NCBI RefSeq assembly: GCF_000003815.2
Contig: NC_049983.1
Coordinates: 12,500,337-12,564,336, forward strand
Length of the DNA stretch: 64,000 bases
Reading direction: 5' to 3'
Source of the DNA: Branchiostoma floridae
Taxonomy: Eukaryota; Chordata; Leptocardii; Amphioxiformes; Branchiostomatidae
The notes beneath the pieces are model-generated. The model was not told the DNA's origin, did not search any database, and saw only the letters and a program-made list of their open reading frames with translations. Shown piece by piece: positions 35,801 to 64,000 of this stretch. The stretch's first letter is position 1. The number at the start of each line of letters is the position of its first letter. Both the position numbers and the translations under genes were made by a program.

Positions 35801-37056
35801 TGCTGTTTCTAATGGCGCAGAGGAGGTTTGAATGTGCGTCCTGCTGTTTGTAATTGTAGCTATCGTGTGCTTATTTACTCACCTGTGGGGACTAAATGGC
35901 ATGATAATGTGGCTAAAATGCATTTTTTAAGTGTAAGAGTACCTAGATCACATAACTTGGTTAAAGTATATAACATTGTCCATCGACGTTTTTATAACAT
36001 TTATTTAAAAAAAAAACAGTTGAAACAGATACTAACACTCGAGATGACACTGTCTGGACCAACTCTCAAAAGTGAGCAAAGATTTGTTATTCATTATACA
36101 TCTTACCTTCTAGCTATATATGAAGGTGTAGATAGGACAAAATATTATACTCTTTACACGGTGTTACCTATCGTGATATATTACTCCCCGTAATAACTGT
36201 TTAAAAATCTTTTTGGGAACCATCCAAAATAGCACTTCGATACACGCACACCTCTTCAGTTTTTTGACTACCAATCTTATCATATTTCAACATCGTCTTA
36301 ACGATATCCTGGGCTCCATCCTCGGGGGTGTCGCTATCGTCCTTGGTCTTTTCTTTGCCGAGATTCTCAGCTTGATTTGCTCCAGTCTTCAGCGCGGGCC
36401 ACAAAGGACGGCTTTTAAGGTTGGAATTTACGACGTGCCGTCCCGAAAATTGCCCGCTCCACTACGTTAAATAATTCATCAGAGCCAGGCGCTGATTTTA
36501 GTGGCCTTTGTCGTATCGTTAATTGGAGGCACTCTTCGGCGGGGCCGTTCCTCTTCATTCCCCGTCACCTATTATGCCTCCCGGGTCCAAACTACCGGGA
36601 CATTTGGGACTGCGTCGGTGTTTTGTATCTTCTCGTACCTCATGAACATATATTCCATTAGAAATAAATGGAAAACGGCGGCCTAAGGGCTGGAGAACAA
36701 TGAGAGCGCGTGTCGCGCTCAGGATTGGGCCCACAGACATGCCTTTCTTCAGGCTTGATGCAGTAATGAAATGTCAAGACTCTACGCATACAACATTTTC
36801 GGAGGCTTGAGAAGACATATTTATTACCAAGGGAGAATTAGACATCACCTCTGAACTAGTACAGTGAATGTATCAACTGTTTCTGCTATGACTCGTATAT
36901 TCTGTTATGAAATCGAAATTGGCAGGACATGTTACCCCATATCCCAGGGGAGGACCTGACATACCTGGCAATCTGAATTTGGTATTGTAACGTGTTATAT
37001 ATCTAACGTATGGTGTTGTAGGTCGTGGGGTTCGTATATAAGCACACGCACAGAGA

Positions 37057-37109
<53 letters not shown>

Positions 37110-39979
37110 CCAACTTTGTTTCCGGGCATATACTAATACATCAAACGTTGGAAACTGTCAATTTTTCACCTACCACAGAAATCACATCGACACACAGAAA
37201 GATACATGCTCGCAGACTTCTAAAGCGGACCTTTCTGCGATAAACATTAAGATAAGCCTTCCTCTGACACGAACGTAATACCAGCCGGCGGGATATCTGG
37301 CGGCCGCTGATGAAGCATGCCTGTGATGTACAAACCGACTAATAAGCAGATATCGACCGCGGTATGGCGAGTCTTACTGACAAGAGACGGAGAGGACGAC
37401 AATGACAGCGGAGACATTCAGACGGAACAGGTCAAGACTTCTGTTAGACTTCTTAAGAGTAACGCTAATGATGAAGAAAGATAAATTCACACTTCTTGGA
37501 TTTTGACGTATTAAAGTTTGCAAGGAAAACTCTAAAGTGTAAGGATTTAGACTAGAATACGTCCTCCATGTTGGTTGAGTGAATATGTGCGTATGATTTG
37601 TATTTATGGATGCTGGGGCGCAAATGAGTTATATATATATCTTACGGCTCCTGCTGTGAACAAAAATCCATTTTCATGTAGGTGGTGTTGAAACGAAGGA
37701 GATATGTATACCAATACGTATACTTCATACTAGGTTATCACATGGAGAAGATATCAAATTCTAACTCTTTAGACTATTTTCTGACCTCCAGTTGTAGCCT
37801 CTGATGCTCATCATGCAGACAGAATCGACCTCTATACTTCTACTACGTACGGCGGAATCACCTGTCCAGTGTGATGGAAATCATGATCATTGTTTTTGCT
37901 ATCGGTCAATCTTACCGGGACAGGGTTCACAATGCATGTGTATAGTTGCTGCAAAGGGAAACCCTTAAAATTACCAAGATGTCAATGTCATCTGAGAGAA
38001 CTACTCTATCTCTGAGACCACTATCGACTCAAGACAGATATATTTGAGGTGATAACTCTTATTCGTTACATGTCATCAGAGTTTGTTGCCTCGGTTCTCA
38101 TTCAGTTGACCTCAACGCAATGTCAGAACTTCTAGAAAGGCTAATAACTTTTACTGCCCTCATCAATTAGTTAGGGACCAGCTTGGGTGGCAACATGAGA
38201 CCCAACATTGTATCTACAGGCTTCAGGCATGTTATCAATATCTACGTACCTTATGCTATTTTTTTTCCAATATTTTTTTGGAAATAATGTTTTTAATTTG
38301 CACTCAAGATCATCCCCAGATTATGCGATATAGAATGAATGATGAAAAAGGCTATTTGTACCTTCCGGGTCGGCTTTTCAAAGTGTGCTGTAATATATAG
38401 CGTGTTGGGCCATTAGGGGCATAATGGAAGCTAGGATTACTCGTGCACTGGGAAAATGTGTTCTAATGTTACACCAACACTGCCGCCTGTCCGCTAATAG
38501 CCAACCTGTTATAGTGTGAGAAATACCATCAGCAGAGCCGCAGGGATCGGATTTCTGGCAGCTGATTTTCCATCTACAGATTTTGGAACAATGTATGCAC
38601 ATTGTAGAACATAATGCTGTGTTTTGATCCCACCTGGCCATAGACTGCAAGATGCAGAAGAGTCTGAATTAGTTAAGGGAGGGGTTCGTCCGCTGAGAGG
38701 GCGACAATGCCCTGCCATGAGAGTGAGAGTGAGCTTTGGACGTAATTTACGTTACGGTGTCAGAAAAGGCATCGGCTGCCCTGTCGTGCCCTGTGGGAGA
38801 CGGAATAGAAGGGGCGGACTTGTGACAGGTTCCTCCTTAACTATTGTCTCCAGGCCATATCTGAGACACAATGGGTAATGCGTTTGGCAGTGTATTTTGT
38901 CACTGCTGTATAGATATACTGTAGCACGTACTGGCGAGTCACGACTCACGTAAAACTGCGCAGAATAGAAATCAATATGCTTTGCTTTGCATTCAGACTT
39001 AACGGTGATTCTATATCATCAACACACATTTCAGCTGGGCCAAAATGACAGTCATGCTTTTCCAGATTTAACATACTTTCCCCAAGATCAGATTTTCTCT
39101 CGAAATGCCCGTCACTAGCGCAGATCAATATAGACAACTCTAACAGATCGGACCACGTCTCTATCTTTCTGTCGTTTGTTATGTGAGTGCCAGTGGCCAC
39201 CTCGCCCAACGTTAACTTATTATAGATATATTGACCAACACATGGTGTCGCCACGGTCAGCTAGTGAGTAGCTACTCATGTGAGAGATTGAAATGTTGTA
39301 TCCAAAGTTATAGATAGTGGTGGAGGCGAAACGGGTATAGAATCTGCCATCTGCCTAGTAGGACAGCTCTATCAACACAGGATCGATGCAACATTTCATT
39401 TTAGATTTGATTGAAAGCTTTGCGTTCTTGATTTGATGTGTAGTAGAGGATTCACCTTAAATTGAATTACCAAAAGTTACCCATATACAATTCAAAAAAG
39501 GAAACGTAAGCTGCATTGATCATACGTTTGGCCATGTGAAATCATACACGCACAGTCATCCGTCGACTAAAAGGCAGGGGGTCTTAGGAAGAAAGAAAGG
39601 GGACACTTATTAGCCTCAGTAAGTTGCCATAAAATAGTACGTGTCCACGAGCCTGGTCCGTCGTGGAATAACAGATAAAAAAGGACCCTGCAATACCAGG
39701 CCTGTACGAGGATGTGGTACTCACACAAGCGCCGCAGCAGATCGGCGACATGCTGTTCCTAGAGGTGATCTTCCCGCCAGGTGTGTAGACGGCGGCGGCC
39801 CCCAGCCCGATCCCTGTCGACCCCACCCCCAGCAGCAGCACGGAGAACACCGCCAGAGCAGCCCGCAGAGTCCGCATGCTGCGCCTGTGGCGGGCCTTCT
39901 CTTCCATTTGCGCCCGCTGCTCCCATGAGATGGTCCTCGCCATCCCTCGTGGCCGCCGCAACTTTCCCCATGAGCCCAT
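29806..39979 (-). CDS. Four-pass membrane protein, MS4A/TMEM54-like in layout
   Basis: Three exons in transcript order: 39979-39725, 31083-31027, 30141-29806, all in phase 0; 215 residues. The N-terminus is basic and cytoplasmic (RRPRGMARTISWEQRAQM). Membrane segments: about 43-66 (AVFSVLLLGVGSTGIGLGAAAVY), about 80-97 (CCGACFFICSVLGLICA), about 105-129 (ILCFIVACIISLVFSIVTIQLL), and about 165-190 after a Pro/Ser/Gly-rich loop (ATAVAGVGCATTIILTFLACRVA). The tail ends SSHQVNELT. The layout of four helices, cysteines in helix 2 and short tails resembles MS4A, TMEM54/KRTCAP3 and similar tetraspan families, but I cannot assign one. The first ATG of the GC-rich exon was taken as start. The second exon is only 57 bases and intron 1 is 8.6 kb. 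Confidence 0.7.
31466..31632. repeat. Dispersed CG-rich repeat, copy 2
   Basis: Relative of 365-545: TACCGCGAAATCAAATTCCC and flanking CCGCGA motifs. In intron 1 of the four-pass gene. Confidence 0.5.
32063..32160. repeat. Pyrimidine-rich (TCTTC)n tract
   Basis: Nearly pure C/T strand built from TCTCTTC units; on the other strand a purine tract. Confidence 0.9.
32991..33163. mobile_element. MITE with about 40-base inverted ends and 9-11 bp target duplication
   Basis: Left end TAATCTCCAAGCAGATCCTA and right end TAGGATCTGCTTGGAGATTA are inverted matches that extend to the ATAAGATAGTA block. The flanks repeat ACCATAAGG exactly (32982-32990 and 33164-33172), and GTA could extend the match. A duplication of this length suggests Mutator-like elements. 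No coding capacity. Confidence 0.8.
34127..34805. mobile_element. Palindromic foldback element, arms of about 330 bases
   Basis: The left arm from CACAATTTTTCCCGATATCG and the right arm ending CGATATCGGGAAAAACTGTG are inverted copies over almost their whole length, with small gaps. No clear target duplication was seen. The fold is nearly complete, so the copy looks fairly young, or kept similar by conversion. No protein coding. Confidence 0.85.
35225..35910. repeat. Direct repeat pair of about 110 bases
   Basis: 35229-35340 and 35795-35910 share TGTTTCTAATGGCGC, CCTGCTGTTTGTAATT and the following TTTACTCA block. In intron 1 of the four-pass gene. Confidence 0.65.
37058..37107. repeat. (AC)n microsatellite
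   Basis: Fifty bases of uninterrupted AC. Confidence 0.95.
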
Positions 39980-40597
39980 GCGCCAATTGGACAATTGGCC
40001 GCACAGTTATGAGTAAGGAAGCCCCGCACCGCACGGCCGACCCACTTCTGTAGCAAGGTGCCGATCAATCCAGCCACTGACGCCCAGTCTACCCTGGATG
40101 ATGTATTATAATAGCATGTGGATGATTTAGGCTGACAGATCCCAGGTACGATACTGCAGAGGAGATTTGTTGGGCGCGTTTTCAGAATGATACGTTTCTA
40201 CCCTCCGCCAGGGCTATCAATCCTTACCTCGTCTAACGCTCTCACGTGTAAACTATCATTCACGGAACATGTGAGAAATCATCCACGCGTTTGCACCGCT
40301 AAATCAGGGTAACTTAGACCCCACTCACGAGCGCGTGAGAGCTGGGATTGCATGGAGCAAGTGCCGGAGACACCCTGCGTAATGGATGTCAAGAGTCGGC
40401 TCGCACAAGTACGGGCTCTTCGTGTAGAGGATGATTACTAATATAACTTTACTCGCTTATCCCGTCCAGAAAAGGACCTTACATTGATAGCCACCGCATA
40501 ACCCGGTTGTAAGCCGCCTGCAAGCTGACGGCTTTAGTTCTTAACTTAACTGACGTCTGCGCTGTATGAAAGGGTAAAGACTTTGCATCATCTCCTG

Positions 40598-40637
<40 letters not shown>

Positions 40638-41325
40638 CAAAACGTTAAAGCTAAATTACCAAAGTCTAGATGACGTTACCATCTCCTAGTCGTCCATTTC
40701 TGTGTTGTAAAAACCTTATATAATTATTTGTCACATTAACGGAACACAAATCTTGACAAATGAAAAGTACGTTTTAACCTCAGTCTTGTTTCCTTGGGGA
40801 GTATACAGGATCTTATTTTTTTGGGTGTTGATTTGTTCTGATGTTGCATCAAGGCAAAGTGAACATGACGTGACGTAACATGTATCGCGTATTTTGGGTG
40901 GATTTCTTGCATAGAAATGTTACCATTGTTGAATCAATCAATATCAATACACGATGTCTATGGAATTTAAAACTACAATCGGATACTGCAATTTTACTAC
41001 AAGGGACGGGGCCTCCGGTTCCCAGTGGCAGACCGCAGTGCTCAGGGTAAAAATAGCGCCTCGCAATGTTCAGATGACGAAACTTTCCTACCTGAAAATC
41101 ATGCCATCCAGTTATAAACCTAACTTTAAAGTTTAGTCCCAAATACTTTTTATATCAGTTGGGTTCAATGAAACGGAATTCATAGCCGACCTTAACATAC
41201 GCTTTTTCTGTACAATTATTTCTAAGACCAGACCCAGACTCGGAGCAAAACCCTACACGGACACACCCCCTGCAATATTCAACGTTCCGCAAGGTGGGGC
41301 ATCTGTCAGTCTTGCGTCACTCAAG
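39980..41325. other. Intergenic between the divergent four-pass gene and QARS1
   Basis: The two genes start head to head 1.35 kb apart. The GC-rich part near 39720-40080 belongs to the first exon and promoter side of the four-pass gene. A TA microsatellite lies at 40599-40636. No TATA box was found near the QARS1 start. Confidence 0.5.
40599..40636. repeat. (TA)n microsatellite
   Basis: Nineteen uninterrupted TA units. Confidence 0.95.
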
Positions 41326-57742
<16,417 letters not shown>

Positions 57743-59838
57743 CCCCTGCTAAGAGATGCGGAAAATGTCAAACACGGTGGTGGATTCTGGAAAGACTTAT
57801 AAAAGGATGTTATCAGATGATTGGCTTAAAACAGTTTTAGGAAGAGTTTTGCTGAAAATCTGCTGAGATCATTATTTTTAGCAACAGGATTGGCGCATTT
57901 GCCACATGTACAGGTGTATCAAAAATACTACTGTAACTGGTGTCATAAATGTCAAGCGGTTCTTCAAGTTAACTGAAAGATAAGAATGGAACACAGCACA
58001 ATGCTGCCTCTTATGTTTGCTAAAACTTCAGGAAATTTTGTATGCTATTGGAACCAACTTCAGGAAGATGACTGTTTTACAAGGAGATAACTATTTTCAT
58101 AAATGTATGAAATGACTACTCATAGCGTAGGATTCTTACATTACCAGCAGGTCTCTTTGCTTATTGCCTACAGAAATTTTCATCAGTCAATAGTGTAACG
58201 TATAGATTATCATCCAAAACATGGACAAAATCTAACGTTACATCTTTTAAATTGCACATTGTTCAACATCTATGTCTTACAGTATAAAAGCTGTGTAGTG
58301 AAATACCTGTCACAGTTCACATAATATGTATACAGGCTTTTCATTTGGCGTCATCTGCGCCATGTTGGATTACAGCGTATGTCTGTTATCCACGTGAAGA
58401 TGCTACTGCTTTATTCAAAGACCTGCCAACATGGTCGTCGGTGGATAGATTATAATAAGTGGGACGTCAATGAAAAGCCTGTATTGATATGCTTATAGTC
58501 TGATAATTTTGACCTATTTGACCAAATTTCAGCCAACTAGGTAGCAGCAGACAATAGATGTTTATATACACAATTTACTTACTGTTGTACCACTGCTTTG
58601 AAATGAGAATTATCCCACTTATCTAATTTGGTATATTCTCTGTATTACGATTCACACATATTAAATCATCCTAGACTACCATCTGGCTAATGGTATTATT
58701 TCTTTAGCTTACCTTATGAATCCAGCATCACACTGTCACTGGCCTTTGCCTGACTTTGTTGATTGCCAGACATTCACCAAATTTCAAAATTGTGAGAGTC
58801 AAGCGTATTATTTTCACTTGAAAATTTACCGTTACTAGTAGTAATACATTGGAGAGTGCTCAGTAACACGCAAACATTTGGAAATCGTACATAACGTTAC
58901 ATCTTGTCTGGCAAGCTTTTTAACTGCAGGCTCAATACACCGGGATTCTGAACAGCAGCTGAAAATAGCTCCTTTTCTTTGTTGCAGGGAATGAAGATCT
59001 TCCTTTCACAATGAGAGGGCCATACCCTTGTGAAACTTACACAACTCTGCTGTGATACATCTTTAACACATTACATGTAGCCGTTAAGTTACACGAGGTT
59101 ATAGTCTCATTGAAAGGACTGGCCACACAGTCTTAACCTGCAGTTTGCACCTAAATCGACAGAGGCGTTGTTCAATAGTAAAGTTATTGATCATGGAGGA
59201 CCGCCGATCGAGTGCGGAAGTTGCCTAACCGGGAAGCAACTGGCTATAATTTCCGCTATAATAAGATTCTACGGATGATAACCTGATCGATACGTAAGTA
59301 AACAGTATATACTTCAATTTGAAGACAAAGTGTTAGATGTGCTCATTTTGTGCAGGGGTAGAGAAACACAGGGTGCAACTTTCCTATCGTCAACACGCCC
59401 CCCTCCCACAAACTTATCCAAGGGAAAAGTTTAAATAGTCAAGAATATTTTATATCCAACTTAAAGACACGTGTACCACGTCAACAGAGAGAATGAGGTG
59501 TTCTTCGTCTGACCAAGGCAAGAAGGTCTTGTTATTGGTTTGGGTTGTGTGAACCCCTGGCCATATGTGAGTCACAACACAGCGAAACTTGTCGTACTTG
59601 GAACTGATGCAGAAGTTTCAGGAACAGAAACTAACACCACAACATGACCGAATATGACGATATTGGAACAGTTCCAGAAATAACATGTGTTGTCGTGTCA
59701 GTCCCGAGACGTATTTCCTTCCTTGAAGTGTCACAGAGCTGCTCTGAAGTTGGTTGCTTGTGTATTTTTGCGCCACCATAACTTAGCAGCGAATTGCTGA
59801 GTCTTTAGCCATTGTGAAAGAAGTTTTAGTAATAATCT
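57743..59838. other. QARS1 3' UTR and intergenic to IRAK4
   Basis: Apart from the 149-base element at 58333-58481, I see no gene. The IRAK4 leader has an in-frame TAA just upstream of its start. Confidence 0.5.
58333..58481. mobile_element. 149-base MITE with TA target
   Basis: Ends CAGGCTTTTCATT and AATGAAAAGCCTG are... inverted matches (the right end reads CAATGAAAAGCCTG), flanked by TA on each side. GCCATGTTGG and CCAACATGG also pair inside. Confidence 0.75.
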
Positions 59839-62800
59839 ATGCCGAGGAACATTACAACAATGGGGAGCCTGACAAAAATGCCAGCGAAGGAGGAAGTCTT
59901 TGATCACCAAGAGGTTGGTATCTTAGGTCAATGTTGTAACGTTATGAAATGAATATTTATAATGATAAGTGTTGTTTATTATGATGTGATGATGTCATCA
60001 TCAACTGATGGTATGACTATGAACATAATAACATAATTTTGAAGTTGCAACAGAGACCACAAAGATATAACGTTAATGTTACCTAATTAATCCAGCATGG
60101 ATTCTTGTCCAGTGGAGGAATGTTCCATCTGAAAACCTGGACATGACATGACATTTTAGCTCTGTTGTTTCATATAACGTTAACGTTATAAGCGTTATGT
60201 ACAGAGTCACTTGATGTTGCTATTTTCAGCTGTAACATTAACGTTATAACGTAATAACGTAATAATGTAAATTATGAAACATCAACACCTTGGTTTCTTG
60301 CATAATGTAAATATACATAGTCCCAGTCTGGCGATGGTAGTTAAACGTTTCTGATATTATCATCTGATATTGTAGCATATTCAGAATGTGAATGTTGATT
60401 TCATAATTGCAAATATGGGGATATACTAAACACACAATAAATGCACCACGGCTCTAATATCAATAACATGTGGTCATGTATGTACTGAAATCAGAGCTCA
60501 AGTGCAACGTAAACATGAAATTTTCGTCTTATTATGAAACTCTGTATCACAGGAAATGCTTCAATTTCTAGTATTATGTTTATAGCAGCTGCACCTGTAA
60601 CATCAGCATGTAATATAACATAAAGATATCCCCAATTTGACCACAGTTCCTGTCTTCACCCCTGCAGACCATGCCGCCGCCCCCGCTGGACCCGAAGATG
60701 TACATCCGTAAGATGCAGTACACCACGCTGAAGATGGTTGCCATGGAGCTGGACCCGCCCGGCCAGCTGAAGGGGTGGAAGGACCTCGCCTCTCTCATCA
60801 CTAAAGGCCACGGCAACAACCAGCCCAGATATAACGTCACCAAGATGAAGTATGTTATTGGTTGTTGCTTGATCCTGGTCTTTTCCTGTACTAAACATTC
60901 AAATTTCAAAAAATTCATGATTGTATAGGTGAGCTTAAGACTGTGGTCTGTAGCTTGTCTGGTTCAATGTTCCACTCATTTTTTTTCGTGTGTAAAGGGG
61001 TATGATTCTGTTTCTGGTAGAAATGTATTAACAGAATTTTGTTGTGTGCAGTATGTTTGACATGGCATGTATGAAGCCTGACCATTGCCATTTAATTTAC
61101 CCGTTGTTCTTGTTATTTACAGTATGTTTGAGATGGAGTGTATGAAGAGAGATGCCATCCTGACCATTGCCATTGTTATTTACCCATGTTTATTATTGTT
61201 GTTGTTTACAGTATGTTTGAGATGGAGTATATGAAGAGAGATGGCAGCCCCACCATCGCCCTCCTGCAAGATTGGGGCACACAGAACACAACAGTACAGG
61301 AGCTGGTGGAGGTTTTACTGCAGGGGGAGTTCTACAGAGTGGCTAACATGCTCATACCAGGTTAGGGTTAATGTCATATATTTCATTACTGTTGAAAATT
61401 GAAAATGTGATTTGTGGTGGAATTTGTTTTTCTCTTTTTCCAGTCACCTTGTTCAAATTTTGTCAAAGTCTTGAAATGTCCTTTCTAGTTTATTGACTTC
61501 TGGGTACCTTAAACCTGTAACTGACATCACATGTCCTCAAGGTCACATGTTGGAAATGATTAGGTCATTATTTCTGAAGAAGGCTCCTGGATTTGGAGAA
61601 CTAAAGTCATTTTGTATTGGATATTTAAGTTTCGAGTTTGAATGTAGCTCCCAAACTAAACTGAAGAGTGTTGTACATGTATGTATTGATGTAAGATCTT
61701 ACACCTGTATAGTACAACAATGCAAAAACACTGTGTTTGTTATGATAAGTTGCTCTTTCCAGACTTGTGCAACACCTAAGATTGTTGGCTGATGTTTTGT
61801 GCCCCAGGTTCAGCCCCTACAGAAGACACAGCCCCCCAGCTGAGCCTGTCTGAACAGCCCACCCTCCCCCAGCAGCCTGTCAGCCCCAGAACCCCCACAC
61901 AGTCCGACTGGCCAGGGGAGACCAGACCTGGGCAGGAGAGCAGCTATGTTGGTGGGAAGAAGAGTTTTTATTTCTGTACATATACCTGGAAGTATCAAAA
62001 GGGACAGGGAATCAAAATGATGAAAATGATCACAACTGCACCAAACTTGAAAGTAGGCCAACAGTTTGGACATACACCCCTATCCATGATCCCTAGCCTT
62101 GACTTTTTTTGTTGGATACATTTAGAACATGTATGGTACATAATGTCCCTTGCAAGACGGTCAATTCCTGCATTTGGTACATCCTAAAAAAGTTAGGACA
62201 ACGGGAATGTACCGCCTAAGTTTTGATTACATAAAAAATGTAAAATTTGTGGTTTGTGTAGTTATTTATACCTTTTTCATTCGTGATTTTTATCCTCTTA
62301 ATAGTTGAGTACCAGTTCCCGTCAAATTCATCCAGTGCAGAGGCACCTGTGCAAGTATCCTCTGGGGGTACGTATATATGTATGTCTATCATGACATATA
62401 TTATCTGTAAAAATGTTTGCAATTTGTTAGGAATTCCAAATCCTTATAAGTTGCAGATCTATAGCCTGCAGATCTATAATGAGTAGTCGTTGTTGTTCAT
62501 TCTGATTTCAGGTGGGGTGCAGGATTTCAGGTATACAGAGCTACAGAGGATCACCAACAGTTTCAATGACTTTCCACTGAGCAAGCAAGGCAATAAGCTA
62601 GGAGAGGGTGCCTTTGGTACGGTGTACAAGGGGACTCTAACATCTGGGACTGTAGTTGCTGTGAAGAGATTAAAGAAGGTAAGTTCAGAGGTTTGTTTCT
62701 TTGATATTTCTTTACTCGTGTATGGTATTATCATCAAAGTTGCAAGCTAGTTGAAACTACAATAGAAGCCGCTTAATTGCATGGCCTAGTTGCCAGTGAA

Positions 62801-63763
62801 TTTCGTGCAATTATCCGGCTGGTGCAATAATGCGAAGTTATCTAGCTGGGTCGCATCGGTTTGGGATTTTGGGATTCCGTGCAGTTAACAGAAGTGTGCA
62901 TTAATCCGTTGTGCAATTAACTGGCTTCTACTGTACACTGCAAAGTAATTTAAAGCGGTCAGACTTAGGACAAAGATACATGGTGCCGCCACCTCTGTAA
63001 TGAGGACAAAGTAACATTGATAAGTAGCCATCTTGCCATGAGGTTTCCCAGATCTCCTCATATTGCACAAGTACAGATAAAGACAAACATTTCTTTTGTG
63101 TTCCCAGCCAACTGACCAGATGACACAACATGCCAGTAAAGCCTTCACACAAGAGGTCAATGTGTTGTCCAGGTAAGGGTCCATTCACAAGTAAAAACAT
63201 AGTTATTGACAGTAGGCTCCTTCACACACTGTTTCCTTTTGCTGTAGGAGTAGCTAGAGGGAAGGGAGATTTTTGTGGTGTTGAAATTTTGTTGTTGAAG
63301 ACATTCTGTAGTTCGTAATGCATTGGAAATGCATATTTGCGATGCCATAAATTTACAGAAGAGAGGTCACTGCTAATATTTCATGATGCACAATACTAGC
63401 TATATGTACATGTAGGTCAAGTCAATACATGTATAATGTTTTATTGGTGAGGTTTAAATATTTAGCAAATGTTCCTATCCACCAAACAGTATCATGTATG
63501 ATTGCATGGCAAAGAATGTAACCATTCATAGGTCAATGATGTAGATACATGTACATGATTGTAAGACATACTTGCTGAATATGGTCCAGATTTACATCAA
63601 ATGGATACATCAGTTAGGTGCTGTTCCATGTGTCCCCCTCCCCAGATTTTCCCATGAGAACCTGGTCCCTCTCATTGGCTACTCCATAGACAACTTCCAA
63701 CATCCCTGCCTGGTTTACCTCTACATGGAGAATGGTTCGCTCCAGGACAGGCTAGCTTGTAAG
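59839..63763 (+). CDS. IRAK4: Interleukin-1 receptor-associated kinase 4-like, N-terminal part (runs off window)
   Basis: Exons: 59839-59913, 60668-60849, 61212-61360, 61808-61951, 62305-62367, 62512-62678, 63108-63172, 63646-63763; all phases agree. IRAK4 is the Ser/Thr kinase recruited by MyD88 after Toll/IL-1 receptor activation. Exons 2-3 encode the death domain, with WKDLASLI and the IRAK4-type [20 protein letters not shown]. Exons 4-5 are a Pro/Ser/Gln-rich linker. Exon 6 starts the kinase: [13 protein letters not shown], glycine loop [11 protein letters not shown], and the ATP-site lysine in VAVKRLKK. Exon 7 carries the alpha-C glutamate (FTQEVNVLS). Exon 8 ([28 protein letters not shown]) reaches the hinge; tyrosine or a small residue would follow the family pattern. 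The catalytic loop and the rest lie beyond the window. Exon 1 is supported only by phase, its start context and a weak GTTGGT donor. Confidence 0.93.
61040..61245 (+). repeat. Threefold tandem copy of an IRAK4 splice acceptor
   Basis: The acceptor and first exon bases (CAGTATGTTTGAGATGGAG) occur at 61050, 61121 and 61210, spaced 71 and 89 bases apart, with the following bases partly copied. Only the last gives an open frame. Confidence 0.85.
62760..62933. mobile_element. pogo/Tigger-like MITE
   Basis: Ends CAATAGAAGCCGCTTAATTG and CAATTAACTGGCTTCTACTG are inverted matches, flanked by TA. 174 bases, non-coding. In IRAK4 intron 6. The end sequence resembles pogo-group termini (recall). Confidence 0.8.
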
Positions 63764-63899
63764 GTTAGTATTTTCTTGAAGTGGTGCTTTGAGACAAATA
63801 CTGGATGCCAGAGTTGACATGACAGGCAAACAGTTAATTTACTACATGTACAAGGTTTGTAGCCTGGGTACCATCCGGGTAATATATATATATATAGTT

Positions 63900-64000
63900 T
63901 GCTCCTGTGCTCACTTCTGCTACCCGTCTGGAGAGCTGCACATTCTGTCATTCAAACCTTTTGGTGGTGATATCAGTTAATGAGTGAATTAAGGAATGGG
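63900..64000. repeat. Dispersed repeat, copy 2
   Basis: Relative of 2375-2490 (TCTGCTACCCGTCTGGAGA, TTTGGTGGTGATATCAGTTA, GGAATGGG); runs off the window. Confidence 0.5.

Noticed and set aside
38378-38878. Overlapping open frames on both strands
   Set aside because: No domain, no splice context, intronic; likely chance frames.
39641-40077. Arginine- and proline-rich frames on the plus strand and alternative minus frames
   Set aside because: GC-rich shadows of the first exon of the four-pass gene.

Overview
The window is animal nuclear DNA. Its genes are split by GT-AG introns with matching phases, intergenic space is AT-leaning, and short non-autonomous DNA transposons, SINEs and microsatellites are abundant. 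The gene set (an IRAK4-type kinase with death domain, a PTCHD3-like RND protein, a C-type lectin with an extra C-terminal module, cysteine-rich secreted ligands, a metazoan glutaminyl-tRNA synthetase) and the repeat style suggest an invertebrate deuterostome, most likely a lancelet (Branchiostoma). That species call is inference from recall, not a search result. Positions 18570-18692 are an assembly gap.

Layout. 686-1063 (+): last visible part of a NAT16-like GNAT acetyltransferase. 1558-3128 and 6862-9492 (+): two tandem copies of a 3-exon gene for a small secreted ten-cysteine protein of Dickkopf Cys-2/prokineticin type. Between them, 4512-6428 (+): the 3' part of a SEA-domain membrane protein, sitting between direct repeats of the duplicated promoter. 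13217-16915 (+): a 4-exon, 951-residue patched-domain (PTCHD3-like) protein. 19979-26158 (-): a 9-exon, 471-residue secreted C-type lectin with an unassigned C-terminal module. 29806-39979 (-): a 3-exon four-pass membrane protein with an 8.6 kb intron full of transposon copies. 41326-57742 (+): complete cytosolic glutaminyl-tRNA synthetase, 25 exons, 773 residues. 59839 to the window end (+): IRAK4-like kinase, eight exons visible, cut off inside the kinase domain.

All exon joins given here were checked by hand for reading phase. They agree across every junction in the PTCHD3-like, lectin, four-pass, QARS1 and IRAK4 models. The genes do not form a pathway. IRAK4 (Toll/IL-1 receptor signalling) and the lectin are both plausible innate immune genes, QARS1 is housekeeping, and the cysteine-rich pair are plausible secreted ligands.

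The most unusual structures are: the SEA gene fragment lodged in a duplicated ligand promoter; the lectin-plus-unknown-module fusion; tandem copies of splice sites in QARS1 (donor) and IRAK4 (acceptor); a phase-preserving 27-nt candidate micro-exon in QARS1; and a series of MITE-like elements with readable ends and target duplications, five of them in or just beyond QARS1 and IRAK4.
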